Source: Acanthaster planci
Lineage: Eukaryota; Echinodermata; Asteroidea; Valvatida; Acanthasteridae
DNA: 32,854 nt
Direction of reading: 5' to 3'
NCBI RefSeq assembly: GCF_001949145.1
Contig: NW_019091715.1
Location: 112,121 to 144,974, forward strand
A program made the position numbers and the translations under genes. The notes under the pieces are model-generated. The model worked only from the letters and a program-made list of their open reading frames with translations, was not told the DNA's origin and did not search any database. Each line of letters opens with the position of its first letter. The first letter of the stretch is position 1. Shown piece after piece: positions 11,118 to 21,252 of this stretch.

Positions 11118-12050
11118 CAAAAAATCAGACGCCTACCTTCCAACCTCCCAACATATTAATTGCAGTTTAATATATCTGTTTGGTAGCTGCACAACATAAA
11201 TGTTTCTTTATTATTATTATTTATTATACCACAATATCATGGGTTGATTTTTGAGTTGCTTCATTTGCTTTGATGAGCTCATTTATTGCTAGAAGATGGT
11301 TTCCCTGAGTTTGCAGTGATTTTGCTTTTGGACAAAATATTTCAGACAAACAGATTGACAAGTGAGTTTTGCTTGGGTCATTCATACAAACTTTGTAACA
11401 CTAGACAGAAGACAAAGTTATGGCCATGCAGCTTGGTGTATTGTGTTACATGTGATCTGTTAATCTGCACAAACGCTCAATCTTTGAGTGCTTAATATGC
11501 CTCCATTTCTCATCAGCTGATTTCCTTCTCTTTGAAAGTTTTATTTGTGGTTTAATAAAAAAAAGAATATGTGAAGTTGGTGATTTCATATAGCATGAAC
11601 TAATAACAAAATGCCGATTGCCGGACTATGCCCAATGTGCGTATACATAGTACATTGACCTCATTGTGTATGACTACCTCAGGGTGAAAAAAATTCTTGT
11701 ACCAACCTTTCCTTTTTGGCGGAGGAACACTGCCAAATTCAACAACATGCACATCAGAGAATTCCATAAAATAAATAACATACTTGTGTCTTTTCATATA
11801 TGTTCATATTCAAATGCCTACCGTACATGTCGTACAGATTAAAAAAATTCAGACATATTGTGGGTGTCAGTATCATAAAGCTTGCCGGCTCAGCCAGTTA
11901 CATGATGACCAACATAGAGATACTGAACAGGATTCAGACACAATGACCAGTAGGTCACTGCATGAACATACTTAATCTATACATATTGTGACAAAACAGG
12001 GGATAGGCATGGATGCCAGTCTAATTCATAAAGTATTAATGTATGTTTGA
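11118..12050. other. AT-rich stretch, no supported gene
   Basis: A plus-strand frame (11286-11495) and a minus-strand frame (11797-11600) are open for 65-69 codons, but neither has splice support or known similarity. A short ATT microsatellite lies near 11208-11224. Confidence 0.35.
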
Positions 12051-12079
12051 ACCAATCAGTGGTGTTAAGAGCGCAGGGT

Positions 12080-12262
12080 CTGGGCGCTTGTGGCTTGTTA
12101 GTTAACTGGAAGGTCGTGTTGTGGTAGCATTATATTGTCGTATTTGTCAATTTTACTTTTCATCATGAGTTTCTAACTATTGTATTAATTTATGTTTGCA
12201 TGGCCCCAATGGAAACCAGTTTTGAAACTGGTAAAGAAATGGAATAAACGTATTGAAAAATA
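12080..12262 (+). repeat. Possible non-LTR retrotransposon 3' tail
   Basis: The segment ends in GTTTGCATGGCCCC, a small hairpin (ACCAGTTT, TG, AAACTGGT near 12217-12234), AATAAA at 12243-12248 and a short ATTG/AAAATA tail. This layout is typical of LINE 3' ends, but no RT or endonuclease sequence is adjacent. A host 3' UTR is the alternative. Confidence 0.25.
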
Positions 12263-12276
12263 TTGATGGACTGTAT

Positions 12277-12282
12277 TTTATT
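12277..12282 (-). terminator. Candidate polyadenylation signal (minus strand)
   Basis: The complement reads AATAAA. It lies about 270 bases downstream of the stop of the weak minus-strand exon at 12676-12551, and 30 bp from a plus-strand AATAAA at 12243-12248, so the two would be convergent. Confidence 0.25.
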
Positions 12283-12550
12283 AACCTTTATAAAGACACT
12301 TGATATTTAATTTTAATACCTTACAACAATGACTGCCCTAACTACATTTGATACAAACTAAATAAGGCCATGATGTTAATCCTCAGTTAAGTCTTCTTAA
12401 TTCTTAAAAAAAAAAGTAACAAATAACAAATGAAACATACTTCTGGACATCCTGAAAACACTCCTGTAATCATCAAATTGTAGGCTTACACAGCATCATC
12501 TGTAAAGAACAGAATCCTTGGCTTGAACACCCAATGCTGTCCTTGTAGCA

Positions 12551-12676
12551 TCAGTGCTTTGGGCAAAAGTGTGTTCCCTTGCATGAGTACAAGACTGAAA
12601 CATGACTAAAGGTCAAGACCTCTTTTCCATTTAAAATCCTAGTTCCTGGCAGTGTCTCATTGAGCCACCTTGTCAC
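12551..12676 (-). CDS. Weak candidate terminal exon, unknown protein
   Basis: On the minus strand an acceptor ctcatattacag (AG at 12678-12677) opens 41 codons ending in TGA. It starts VTRWLNETLPGTRILNGKEV, which looks protein-like (Trp, Pro-Gly turn, charged residues), and then becomes Cys-rich. An AATAAA follows about 270 bases later. No preceding exon was found between here and 14100, where the opposite strand carries a GDE1 exon. A relic of a mobile element is equally possible. Confidence 0.2.
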   Translation of the reverse strand: MTRWLNETLPGTRILNGKEVLTFSHVSVLYSCKGTHFCPKH

Positions 12677-13192
12677 CTGTAATATGAGGACAGGCAAAAC
12701 TTCACAGCTTTTGCTTTTACTGAGTTTATAAACCCCAATTTATTTCACAAATCTTTCATGCTGGTGAAAAAATCTTTCGGCACTCGGCACAGTGGACATA
12801 CAATATATGGGCTGAGATCATGATGTATAAATCTATAATGCCCAAAATGACAAACGACTTGACCTTTCAAGGGGTTGTTGAGAGTAGACATGCAGTTTTA
12901 ACATTGCTAGAGAACAAGAAACATTAGGAATATAAAGTCTTTTTACAGAGCACTAAAAATTCCACTTAAATTAGAAACCAATAGCAAACACAATTTAATG
13001 GGGTTTTCTGAAGAAAAATTGAACAAAGCCAGAAAACCTGAGAGAAAATTATCATCAAAGTCGCACCCGTGTACATTTTCAATGGCCCACTCACATGCGG
13101 AATTTGGGGGATTTTACAGTATATTCTGTGTTCTAATGGAAAGAGTAATAGTTGAAGATTAATTTTATGCCTAATTGATGAATATACATGTT

Positions 13193-13216
13193 AAATGAAT
13201 GAATGAATGAATGAAA
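13193..13216. repeat. (AATG)n microsatellite
   Basis: A short uninterrupted tetranucleotide run, about five units. Confidence 0.8.
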
Positions 13217-13740
13217 ATTCTTCTGTGAATAGTAATTTCATCAAGTAAAACCTTATGGGTGTGACTTATTTACCAAGTGTATGATCAGCTGCGTGTATAG
13301 CGCTATTCAAGAGGGCCAGATTTTGGTTTTCACATTGTTGTCAGACTTCAATTGAATGATTATTGTTGAGTTCTGAAATTTGTCCGATTAGTAAATTCCT
13401 TGAGTGGATTTGTCTGTCCTCAGGAAAATCTTACACTCTTGCTCAACTTATCTATTCACTTGGTCACATGTTTTGACAGCAAACTTTTGTTGTAGATCTT
13501 GAAATACTAAATCGGTAAGGCAGAACTCTGGAGGTTTTGGGCCTATAAATTTTTTGTCTGGTGGCATCACTATCGTTGGAGGTGGCGGTAACAGGTCAGC
13601 TTAAACAAAGTGATCTCCTCCTCCCTTCCTTTGGTCGAGTCCTAACATGCATCTGAGACAACACCCCCTCCGCTTTTTCCGCCATGCACACAATGCACAC
13701 ACACTATTTTCAGATGTAGTTTTGCGTATATATATATATA

Positions 13741-13800
13741 CGTTGGGTAAGGGCGAAACCCGTTATGTAAATTAACATCTCCCCAACGCAAAAATACGTC
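13741..13800 (+). repeat. Dispersed repeat, copy 1 (next to SINE)
   Basis: The unit contains GGTAAGGGCGAAACC, ATTAACATCTCCCCAA and GCAAAAATACGTC. It follows a (TA)n run and matches the copies at 14001-14064 (direct) and 26891-26948 (inverted). Confidence 0.75.
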
Positions 13801-13863
13801 CCGAAAATAGTTTGCGGTACCCACTGCTTCACCTGACTCGGAACAGCCAGCAAACCCTGGCAA

Positions 13864-13935
13864 GCTCGGTGGTCGAGTGGTCAAGACGCCTTCACTAGTA
13901 AGCAGGAGGTTGTGGGTTCGAGTCCCACCCGAGCA
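13864..13935 (+). repeat. tRNA-derived SINE head
   Basis: This segment has a perfect pol III A box (TGGTCGAGTGG, 13870-13880) and B box (GGTTCGAGTCC, 13915-13925). A perfect T stem (GTGGG/CCCAC) and a 6-bp acceptor stem (GCTCGG 13864-13869 with CCGAGC 13929-13934) can form. The D stem GTC/GAC resembles Leu/Ser-type tRNAs. The acceptor stem is one pair short, the anticodon arm is mispaired with an eight-base loop, and there is no long variable arm. It is therefore a tRNA-related SINE promoter and not a working tRNA gene. It lies between two copies of a dispersed repeat (13741-13800 and 14001-14064). Confidence 0.7.
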
Positions 13936-14000
13936 TGCTTGTGAATTTTTTCGCAATCCCTCAGACAAGCACTGAGCATACAGTGCTTATCAATATATAT

Positions 14001-14064
14001 GTTAGGTAAGGGCAAAACTTGTTATATAAATTAACATCTCCCCAATGCAAAAAAATACATCTTG
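14001..14064 (+). repeat. Dispersed repeat, copy 2 (probable SINE 3' part)
   Basis: This is a second copy of the 13741-13800 unit, again preceded by a short (TA)n run. It ends 46 bases before the GDE1 exon at 14111. Together with the tRNA-like head at 13864 it may form one composite SINE. Confidence 0.7.
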
Positions 14065-14110
14065 AAAAAAGTACATAAGATGAACTTGTGTGTGTATGTG
14101 TATTTCACAG

Positions 14111-14319
14111 GTGCGCCGGCAGGATCCAGCTATCCTGACCGCTCTTACAACCTGCACCAACCTGATACAGTTTGAGTTTGGTTGTGACATGACTGGTCCC
14201 CTCTGGAAGCGTAGCCTGTGTATCCTGGGTGATTACCTGCTACTGTGGAGCCAGTCTGCGTGGCTCTGGATTCTTTGTGGCAATGCTGCCACCTTGCTTG
14301 ACAAGAAGATTGTAACAGA
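14111..14319 (+). CDS. GDE1: GDE1-type glycerophosphodiester phosphodiesterase, penultimate coding exon
   Basis: The exon follows the acceptor gtatgtgtatttcacag and ends at the donor ACAGA|GTAAGTAT (phase 2). It encodes 69 codons beginning VRRQDPAILTALT and ending DKKIVTE. The order matches the C-terminal third of animal GDE1 (MIR16): an (M/V)RxxDxxxxTALT start, a W-x-D-xLL-xWS middle, and the hydrophobic WLWILCGNAATLL, corresponding to the LWYLCG membrane segment of the vertebrate protein. GDE1 is a membrane glycerophosphodiester phosphodiesterase with a TIM-barrel catalytic domain that hydrolyses glycerophosphoinositol and lyso-type glycerophospholipids. The catalytic HRG and E-N-T exons should lie upstream but were not found in 1-14100. 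They may be outside the window or hidden as short exons. Exon boundaries agree with those I recall for vertebrate GDE1. Confidence 0.85.
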
Positions 14320-15465
14320 GTAAGTATACATGAAGAGATATAATCTACTTTCAAAAACCAATTACATGGAGTTGGATAGCATCACCATCATATTTGACTA
14401 GTTACGATTTGTTTGTAAAGCCATGTCACGCACACTGGACTTTTTGTCAAGATTTTTACTGAGCTGATGGTAAAATAAAAAAATGGTCAAATGCGACCAC
14501 TGTCCATACTTGGATTTCGACACCAGAAAATTCAAAACTTTTACTTCACCATATACTGACTAGAACCACATGCAAAAATCATTTGTAGGTGGTTCTGTTC
14601 AGTGTATAGTGAAGCAGAGTAGCAAAACTGTATGTTTGAGCCTTGTGAAAACAGTCCTTATATGGTTTGCACTTGGATGAATGTAGTGAAAAGTTTGCAC
14701 ACCATGTATACTGGTGTCCATCCATATATATCTATCTAATTTAATTATATTTTTCCATACTTCTGAATCAAAACTGCTACCAGAAAAAATTATCCAAAAT
14801 TATAACACTCGATAAATTAAAAAAAATATCAAAATGATATCAAGTCAACAATACCCCATTTGTCTAATCTGGTTCTAAAACTTGCCGTGTAATGAAATAC
14901 AATGCTGCTGCCAGTTTATGCCCATGTCATCATCGTGTTCTTTGTCTCCTGTGCCCATACCCATCTCAAATACAATTTTAACCTCAGGTCTCTGTATTAC
15001 ATTTCCTATTCTAGCTTCATTGGCAATGGTAGTTGTAGGTACATGTATGTGTAAGACATGTACTTCTGCAAATACATTCTTAATCAAAGTAACCTTTAAA
15101 TAATCAACACACTGCTCCAGACAATGTGAAGTCTAACATATTTTCCTAATAGTAAGATTTGAAGCTTTCCATGATGGAAGAGACATGAGAAATAGGTTTG
15201 CGAGTAGACCATGGAATCAATCTCTTTTTGGTCAGATGTGGTTCTTAAAAGAACCGGTGAGTGTTAACTTGATGTTTCGGCCAGTGTGCTCTAGCTGTCC
15301 TCAAAAAGGATTGATTCCATTGTGTACCTGCAAACCTATTTCTCATTTCCTAATAGTGCTCCACCTGGTAGATATGCACAAAAGATTCTGCTGTAATTGC
15401 CTAAAACCAATCCATTTTTCACAAAAGACAAGAGTGGAACACAGCCATCGGTGTTGTACCTGAGA

Positions 15466-15617
15466 CTTTGATGTCCAAAGACTGAGACCAAGGCATTTGA
15501 GACAAAGACCGAGGCCCACTCTTTCAAGACAAAGGTGTTGATACCAAGACTTTTGCAGGTTGAGACCGAGACCTAGACCTGGACTCTCCAGATTGAGACC
15601 GAGACCAAGACTAAAAA
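15466..15617. repeat. Degenerate GAGACC/AAGACC tract, copy 1
   Basis: Imperfect repeats of gagaccgagaccaaga-type hexamers. They lie just beyond the fold-back module at 15623-15907, in the same relative place as the tract at 20196-20290 beside its sister module. Confidence 0.7.
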
Positions 15618-15622
15618 TAAAA

Positions 15623-15907
15623 ATCCTCCTTTACACATACATGTGGGATGAGTCTACTAAAAATTACCTATCCAAACAGTCAACGTAATATTCAAATTTC
15701 CCATGGACCTGTTATTATTCACTGAAAAGACTTGATCATCCATAGTGCACCCTAATCTCCCTCAATGCATCGCAGTCACGCCACCATATTTCTCCTTCTT
15801 TTTGAAAGAGACTCAGGTCAGAGCCAGAGTGGGGAGGACGGGCGAGTGAGGACAGTTTGGGTCTATAGGTATTCTCTAGCAGGTTCATCCCACACATGTG
15901 GGGGGAT
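15623..15907 (-). repeat. Fold-back module at 3' end of DIRS-like copy 1
   Basis: The left arm (15623-15669, containing ACATGTGGGATGAG) is complementary to the right arm (15868-15907, containing CTCATCCCACA-like sequence). The centre (about 15690-15850) carries CAAATTTCCCATG and CTGAAAAGACTTGAT and matches the centre of the module at 20337-20617. It lies downstream of the recombinase in the element's orientation and may contain its terminal or internal complementary repeats. Confidence 0.6.
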
Positions 15908-16139
15908 CCATTGCATTCAACCTACCCCCAAAAGTCAATACAATATGCAGAATGGCATCAGCCTTACGTGGGGAGTTGCCTATAACACATGCACTAGAAA
16001 CAATAAGCATTAAATTCATGAATCGCAAATGATAACAAAATTGTTTACCAGAGTAAGTCAAAGACCAGACTCATTATATCTACATCTTCAGGATGACTTG
16101 CCATCTGCCCGGTCTGCAGGAGGTCCCCTTGACCTATTT

Positions 16140-17470
16140 GCTGCTGACAGTAGGATCATCTTGCCATATGCGGAGAAGTTCTGCAGGATATGCTTCAGAT
16201 AGCAAGTGGTGGGGGGTAGAGGGAGACTTCTAACATGCAGCATTGCAGATGTCTGCTATGAAAACTCCCTGAAAATTCTGAAAATTAGATTGAGATGTAA
16301 ATACTGCTCTTACATCAAGGGCCCTGATGTAGCCTTGACTTTGTTCATCAGGGCATGATGGCCAGTCTGGGTTGGCAAATTTGATGGCCAGGAATGTCCA
16401 GCGGGCGATGATGTCTCTTGCCGCTTGGCAACAGTAGCAATAAATAGATGGGTGACAGTCCCTCTCTAGTTCTTGGTCTTTGTACATTATCACTTCACTA
16501 CACAGACCGAGCACCGAATTGTCGGTGTTGCCTCCAGTGTATGAGATAATCGAGAACACAAAAATATCTGGTTGCTCAAACCTGCTCTTCATCAGAAAGC
16601 CACGATGGTCGGGATGAGGTAGATATCATGTGGTTCCCAGCAAATGTGACCGTCAGCAACAGAGAGGGCTGGCAGTTCACTGCCTCTTCTGGAAGTAGCC
16701 ACAGCCAGGAAGAAGGCTAACTTAATGCTGGCGTGTATTAGGGAGGCGTCACTGAGGAGCTCAAAAGGGGGTTGGGCAGTAAGCTTAAGACTTTGCTTAG
16801 GTCCAAGGACACATGACTCGCCTATGATGAAGGGCCATGTTGTCGGAGATGGAAGAGCCGTCTTCAAAACCAATATGTATGGGGGCCATGGCTGATGTAG
16901 TTGGGGATTGTGGAGACTCGTAGACCTGATTGAAAGGGGTATATGCAGAAATCCACTATAGCGCTTAAACGAACAACGGTTGGAGTCACAGACTATTTGT
17001 TGCACCACGTAGCGAACTGCCATATTCTGCTGTCGTAAACGTTGCTGATGGTAAGTGTCGTCCCTTTGCAGCCGTGGCTGCAGTGACAGTTGAAAGTCCT
17101 GCTGAGCAGAAGGATCATTGGAAGATGTCCAACAGGTTAAATGTAGGTCTTTGGGTGCCAGACACAGGATCCCCGACTTGGGCTGTAGGAGGATGTCCGG
17201 CCTGTTCAGGAGGATAAATGTTGGTGAACCAGAAGCTTGGTTAGCTTGGGGAACCAGGGCTGGCGTGACCGGAATGGGGTAGTTAGAGCGCAAACGCTGC
17301 CGGATATTACTATCTTGGAAAGGACCAGAGGGATCAGTGAGATAGATGGGAAGGCGTACACTAGTAGGTCGGTCCATTGATCTGAAGAGGATATGCTGCC
17401 TCTCGTGCAAAACATCGGGTGTTGGTCATTGTCCACTGATGTGAAGAGATCAATGGTGAGGTCTCTCTAT
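16140..17470 (-). pseudogene. DIRS-like relic copy 1: RNase H end and tyrosine recombinase
   Basis: The minus strand first encodes the linker after RNase H (DLFTSVDNDQHPMFCTR, about 17450-17400), then a 272-codon open frame (17410-16592) covering the N-terminal and Arg-box part of a DIRS tyrosine recombinase. The Arg box, RRGSELPALSV, is at about residues 241-251. The frame shifts near 16592 and continues (to ~16230) through segments aligning with the second catalytic region (IARWTF) and ADICNAAC. After another shift it reaches TTCYLKHILQ, whose Tyr fits the catalytic nucleophile. At least two frameshifts and a stop make it inactive. The Arg-box tyrosine recombinase after RNase H identifies DIRS and excludes Gypsy/Copia. 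It is more diverged than the other two copies. Confidence 0.72.
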
Positions 17471-17534
17471 CACCAAGAAGAGTGCTCCGACTATGCCAGG
17501 GTGCAGAGATTCCAACTCTGGGTGGCTTTTGCCG

Positions 17535-18250
17535 CCGGAGAGCGTATCTGCTACCGTTGACCCAGTGATGTTGGATCGCATAGTCTTTTGTACATTGTAG
17601 GATGAGTAACTGGGGGAATACATTCTACGTGAGGCCTTGATGGTTGAAATAGAGCCTGAAAGTAAAAGCTCACGTAGCGGAGCTTCCGGAAACCTCCGCC
17701 TGTGGGGATTTTACATGGAGTCCAATCACATTTGATCATTTTGGGAAGAATGATTCCCAACTGAAACATTAATGTCGGAATTTTACCTTTGCGTTCCTCA
17801 AGTAATACCCCAAAAAGTCACCTGGAGATGGTAAAAAAAAAAAAACACAAAATTCATTAACGACCTTTCACTTCTGGCAATATATTTTTCCTACATGTAG
17901 GTCTCGTTGTTCATGCATGTTTGTTTTCAATTCATGTGGTACGTGAAAACGAGATTGTACTATGTTTAAAGATTTACCTGCAGTTGATGGGTTCTAGATT
18001 AAGGCGAGTTGATGTGACTTGTCAGTAACAGAGTAGAAATTTGTATAAACACAAATTATTCCTTTATGTTTTTTTTTTTTTAATTGTAACAAATTTAAAA
18101 TATTTTACTCTCTTTTACCGAAATAGTACTATGTAATCTAATTTTGTACGAGACCACAAAATTGCACTGGTCTTCATGTATTTCACTTTTTTGGGGGGGT
18201 TTACATTGAGAGGTCACATTTTGGCAGGCTATTTCTCTTTAAGGTCAGGT
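17535..18250. other. Interruption between RT and RNase H of DIRS copy 1
   Basis: The expected end of RT and most of RNase H are missing here. Instead there is AT-rich sequence with poly(A) and poly(T) runs (near 17834 and 18070). A short inverted pair, CTACGTGAG and CTCACGTAG, lies at about 17625-17680. It is probably a later insertion or a degraded segment. Confidence 0.4.
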
Positions 18251-18255
18251 AATTT

Positions 18256-18640
18256 TCAGTTTCTGTAAATTAATATGCGAGCAAATATTTTACAAAGGCC
18301 GTTTTCCGAGGTGATTTTTGTTATGAAGAAGTATACGAACGGAGGAAGAGTTCTCAAATGGAAGAGCTCGGAATTGTATGTCTTCAAGCTTCCCTTTGTA
18401 ATTGTAGCGTGGAGATAGGCATCCTGGAGATCAATTGACGAGGCCCAGGATGGGACAGATAAAGGGCGTATTGCTGTCAGTATGGTCACCATGTGAAATT
18501 TCTTGGGGTGGACGAATCTGTTCAGTGGTTTGAAATTGATGATGGGACGTCACTTGCCTGGTCCCTTTTTGGGTGTGAGGAAGAATGTTGACAGGAAACT
18601 GCCCTTCAGTTTGCTGGATTGAACTTGGGTGTGTGCAGGC
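18256..18640 (-). pseudogene. DIRS-like relic copy 1: reverse transcriptase fragment
   Basis: The minus strand carries, across two frames, the start of a DIRS RT. One frame (18724-18431) gives the FxxTPKK-like and inLKPLNRFVHPKKF-like region. The other (18492-18256) gives MVTILTAIRPLSVPSWASSI, the classic DLQDAYLH motif and a decayed FQFRTLPFGL-type stretch (LFHLRTLPP). The YxDD catalytic box is not visible. It belongs with the recombinase piece at 17470-16140. Confidence 0.65.
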
Positions 18641-18968
18641 GTGGCATACATAGTGTAGACCTATGTACAAAAAAAACGCAAGTCCACGTAATGTAGGGTG
18701 CGACGGTGTAGTGTGAACTTGCACACGTCCACACTATGTTTCCCCCTCTCTGAAAAACAATTTTAGAGGCATTTTGGGGTCAAGGTTATCTGTGGCAAAA
18801 GGAAGATGAACAGTCCAGGAAATCATCATCACATATCCAGCTCGAAGGAGTTATCCTAGTTAGAGAAAAAGCAGCATTTTCCTCAAGTTTCCTTAACCAC
18901 TGGAGAACAAAGGAATGTCCACACTTTGTATGTAAAACAAGTGTGCAGTTGCGTGTGTGTGTTTGTTG

Positions 18969-19037
18969 TTGGTTGGTTGGTTGGTTGGTTGGTTGGTTGG
19001 TTGGTTGGTTGGTTGGTTGGTTGGTTGGTTGGTTGGT

Positions 19038-19079
<42 letters not shown>

Positions 19080-19108
19080 GCAGGCTGGCTGGCTGGCTGG
19101 CTGGCTGG
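18969..19108. repeat. Compound tetranucleotide microsatellite (TTGG)n-(CTGG)n
   Basis: About 18 units of TTGG run from 18969 and switch at ~19040 to about 17 units of CTGG, interrupted by two GGCA units at ~19077-19084. All long open frames here (poly-GWLV, poly-NQPT) are artefacts of the repeat. Confidence 0.95.
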
Positions 19109-20195
19109 TTTTGTTTTTTGCTTTTTTTTTTTAGTAGTAGGGAGTCTCTAACCCCAATAGTAAGTGTTAATCGTTGTTGTGAAGGACTGGAGTCAGCTGC
19201 AGTATTGTCTCGGGCGGAGGGGTGCTTGTGAACTCGAGGGAGTATCCATGAGAGAGAGTCATGAGTACCCATCTGACGGAGGTGATCCCCTGCCAGAACT
19301 CTGCAAACTGTTGTAGACGGCCACCAATGGGTTCAGGTTCGGCGGTCGTTGGTGGTAAAGCGATGAAGTCATCAGCGATGTCCCCCGAATAAATGACATT
19401 TCTGGGCTTCACATTTTTGTAAAAACCCGTGGTGCAAGAATGTCTTAATTTTTTTACAGGAACGGAGGATATTAACAAATTTCACTGCTTGAAAAAAGGC
19501 TACTGCTGCATTAGATGACTTAATAACAAAAGAATTACATCAGACTTCTCATTTCTATCAAAAAAGCTGGTTTGGCGTTAAGTGTTTGGCCCTGAACAAA
19601 AAGGAAAACTAAGCGGAGACAGGAAACATACATGCATAGAAGTTGCGGTTGCTTTGTTATAATTGCGCTTTCAACTACGAGGGCTATTTGCGCTAACAAT
19701 ATACGTGTATTCATAACCTTTATTAATCACCATCATATTACGGAGTTAGGAAAATGGTCCGGTTTTAGAGACACGAGGAAACCAGAGTGCCTGGCGAAAA
19801 AGCTGCAAGAACGAGTATAAACTGGAGACCAAAATGCCCTTTAAGCCAGAACTAAAGCTGGGACTCAAACCGCGGCCTCATAGGTGCAATGTGATGAAAG
19901 AATCCGTTCTCCCACGTACAGATGTTGTTGGCTCATGGTTGGCCATATTTGTGTCGGGCCTCGTAACAGTTGAGTAAAGAGAGTTTTGACATGCCCACCA
20001 TTTGGTGGATACACTCGTGCAGTGCAGGCAGGTTACCCAAAAGTTGGCCCTTTTGCGCTCACTCCAGTATAGCTGTCAATAATTCTACCATTAGCAGGCA
20101 TGCGGTCATTATGACAATAGTCTCCCATGTCTATTTTAACTGATATTACGGCATATTTAACAGATTTGTATTCGAATCATGAAACATCTGGTCCA

Positions 20196-20290
20196 AGCCT
20201 GAGTCACATCTTTCGAGTCCGAGTCCCGAGTCATTTGGGTTGAGTCCAATTCACGAGTCGCAAAGGTCAAGTCTAAGTCTGAGTCTCGAG
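20196..20290. repeat. Degenerate GAGTCC/GAGTCT tract, copy 2
   Basis: Imperfect hexamer repeats (gagtccgagtcccgagtc-like) lie just beyond the fold-back module at 20337-20617, mirroring the tract at 15466-15617. Confidence 0.7.
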
Positions 20291-20336
20291 TCACCTTTAT
20301 TTTTGTATTTGAAACATTTCCAGGTTCCTCAAATTC

Positions 20337-20617
20337 CTCCCCCACAGAAGTGTGGGTTGGGTGTCCTAGTGATACCTACCCCTGCCCAGCCTACATATGC
20401 AAATTTCCCATGTGCCTAATACAATTCGCTGAAAAGACTTGATTATGCATACTGCCCCTTGACTCTTTACAATGCACTGCGATCCCGCCGCCATGTTCGT
20501 CCTTTTCGAAGCGGAGACAACCCCCGGGGCCAAAGTGGGGAAGGACGGGCGGGAACGGCTGGGCAGGGGTGTAAGTATCACTACGAGACCCGACCCACAC
20601 TTCTGTGGGGGGGGGAG
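20337..20617 (-). repeat. Fold-back module at 3' end of DIRS-like copy 2
   Basis: The left arm 20337-20391 (CCCACAGAAGTGTGGGT, then CTAGTGATACCTACCCCTGC) is almost perfectly complementary to 20557-20617. The centre shares CAAATTTCCCATG and CTGAAAAGACTTGATTATGC with the module at 15623-15907. It lies ~90 bases beyond the recombinase end of the minus-strand DIRS copy. Confidence 0.7.
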
Positions 20618-20708
20618 TCTCCAGCGTTCTCATACCCCTACCCAGCTTACATGTGCAGGGTGGCACCGTACCCTGGAGGTGGGTCGGCGACGGGAGCTAG
20701 TGTAGTTA

Positions 20709-21201
20709 CTAAAAGATCATAGGTGGGCGTCGCTCAAGCGAACACTCACCAGAAGAAAGAAATGTCAATGATGAAGTATTCCCCGTCCGGCCCGGGGCAG
20801 TGCTGGGCACTGTCCGGACCACCGAGCGGAAGGTTGCTGAGCCAAGGGCTATTTCGCTCTGCAGAACCTCCGGCAGATAGCACTCGGTGAAGGTGGAAGG
20901 AGATCTCCAGCAAGCCGCCTGGCAGATTCCGCCAGAGGAACTCCTCCGAAGTATGACCAGGACGCAGAAGCGGCCCAAATATCGAAGGCCCTGACGCGAG
21001 ATCGGGTCGTCTCGTCATGTTGTGTCGGTTCGCGAAGATGGTGGTCGAGACCGTCTGTTGGGCAATAGTCTTTTGATGCTGAATGGGTTTTGTCGTAGTG
21101 ATGAAGAGTCGAGAGCTATACTCTCGGCGACGGTTGGTCCTTGCAATGTACCACTTGAGAGTGCGGACTGGACACCATATCTTGTCAAGGTCATCTCCCA
21201 A
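20709..21201 (-). pseudogene. DIRS-like relic copy 2: tyrosine recombinase C-terminus
   Basis: The first frame begins DKIWCPVRTLKWYIARTNRR and continues RLFITTTKPIQHQKTIAQQ, the usual DIRS spacing before the second catalytic box. After a frameshift near 20985 a second frame gives ICQAACWRSPSTFTECYLPE, where the Tyr in ECYL fits the catalytic nucleophile. The broken frame shows the copy is inactive. Confidence 0.75.
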
Positions 21202-21252
21202 AAGTGAGGCTACTTTGGGAACAAATATGTCAAGAGGCCGGAAGGTAGGCGT

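Noticed and set aside
13864-13935. A functional tRNA-Leu/Ser gene
   Set aside because: The acceptor stem has only six pairs, the anticodon arm is mispaired with an eight-base loop, and the long variable arm typical of Leu/Ser is missing.
13642-13968. Minus-strand 108-codon frame with GGTRTHNLLLTSEGVLTTRP
   Set aside because: It is the antisense reading of the tRNA-derived SINE head. Such peptides are common false annotations.
18883-19272. Long open frames of poly-(GWLV) and poly-(NQPT) on both strands
   Set aside because: They are translations of a tetranucleotide microsatellite.
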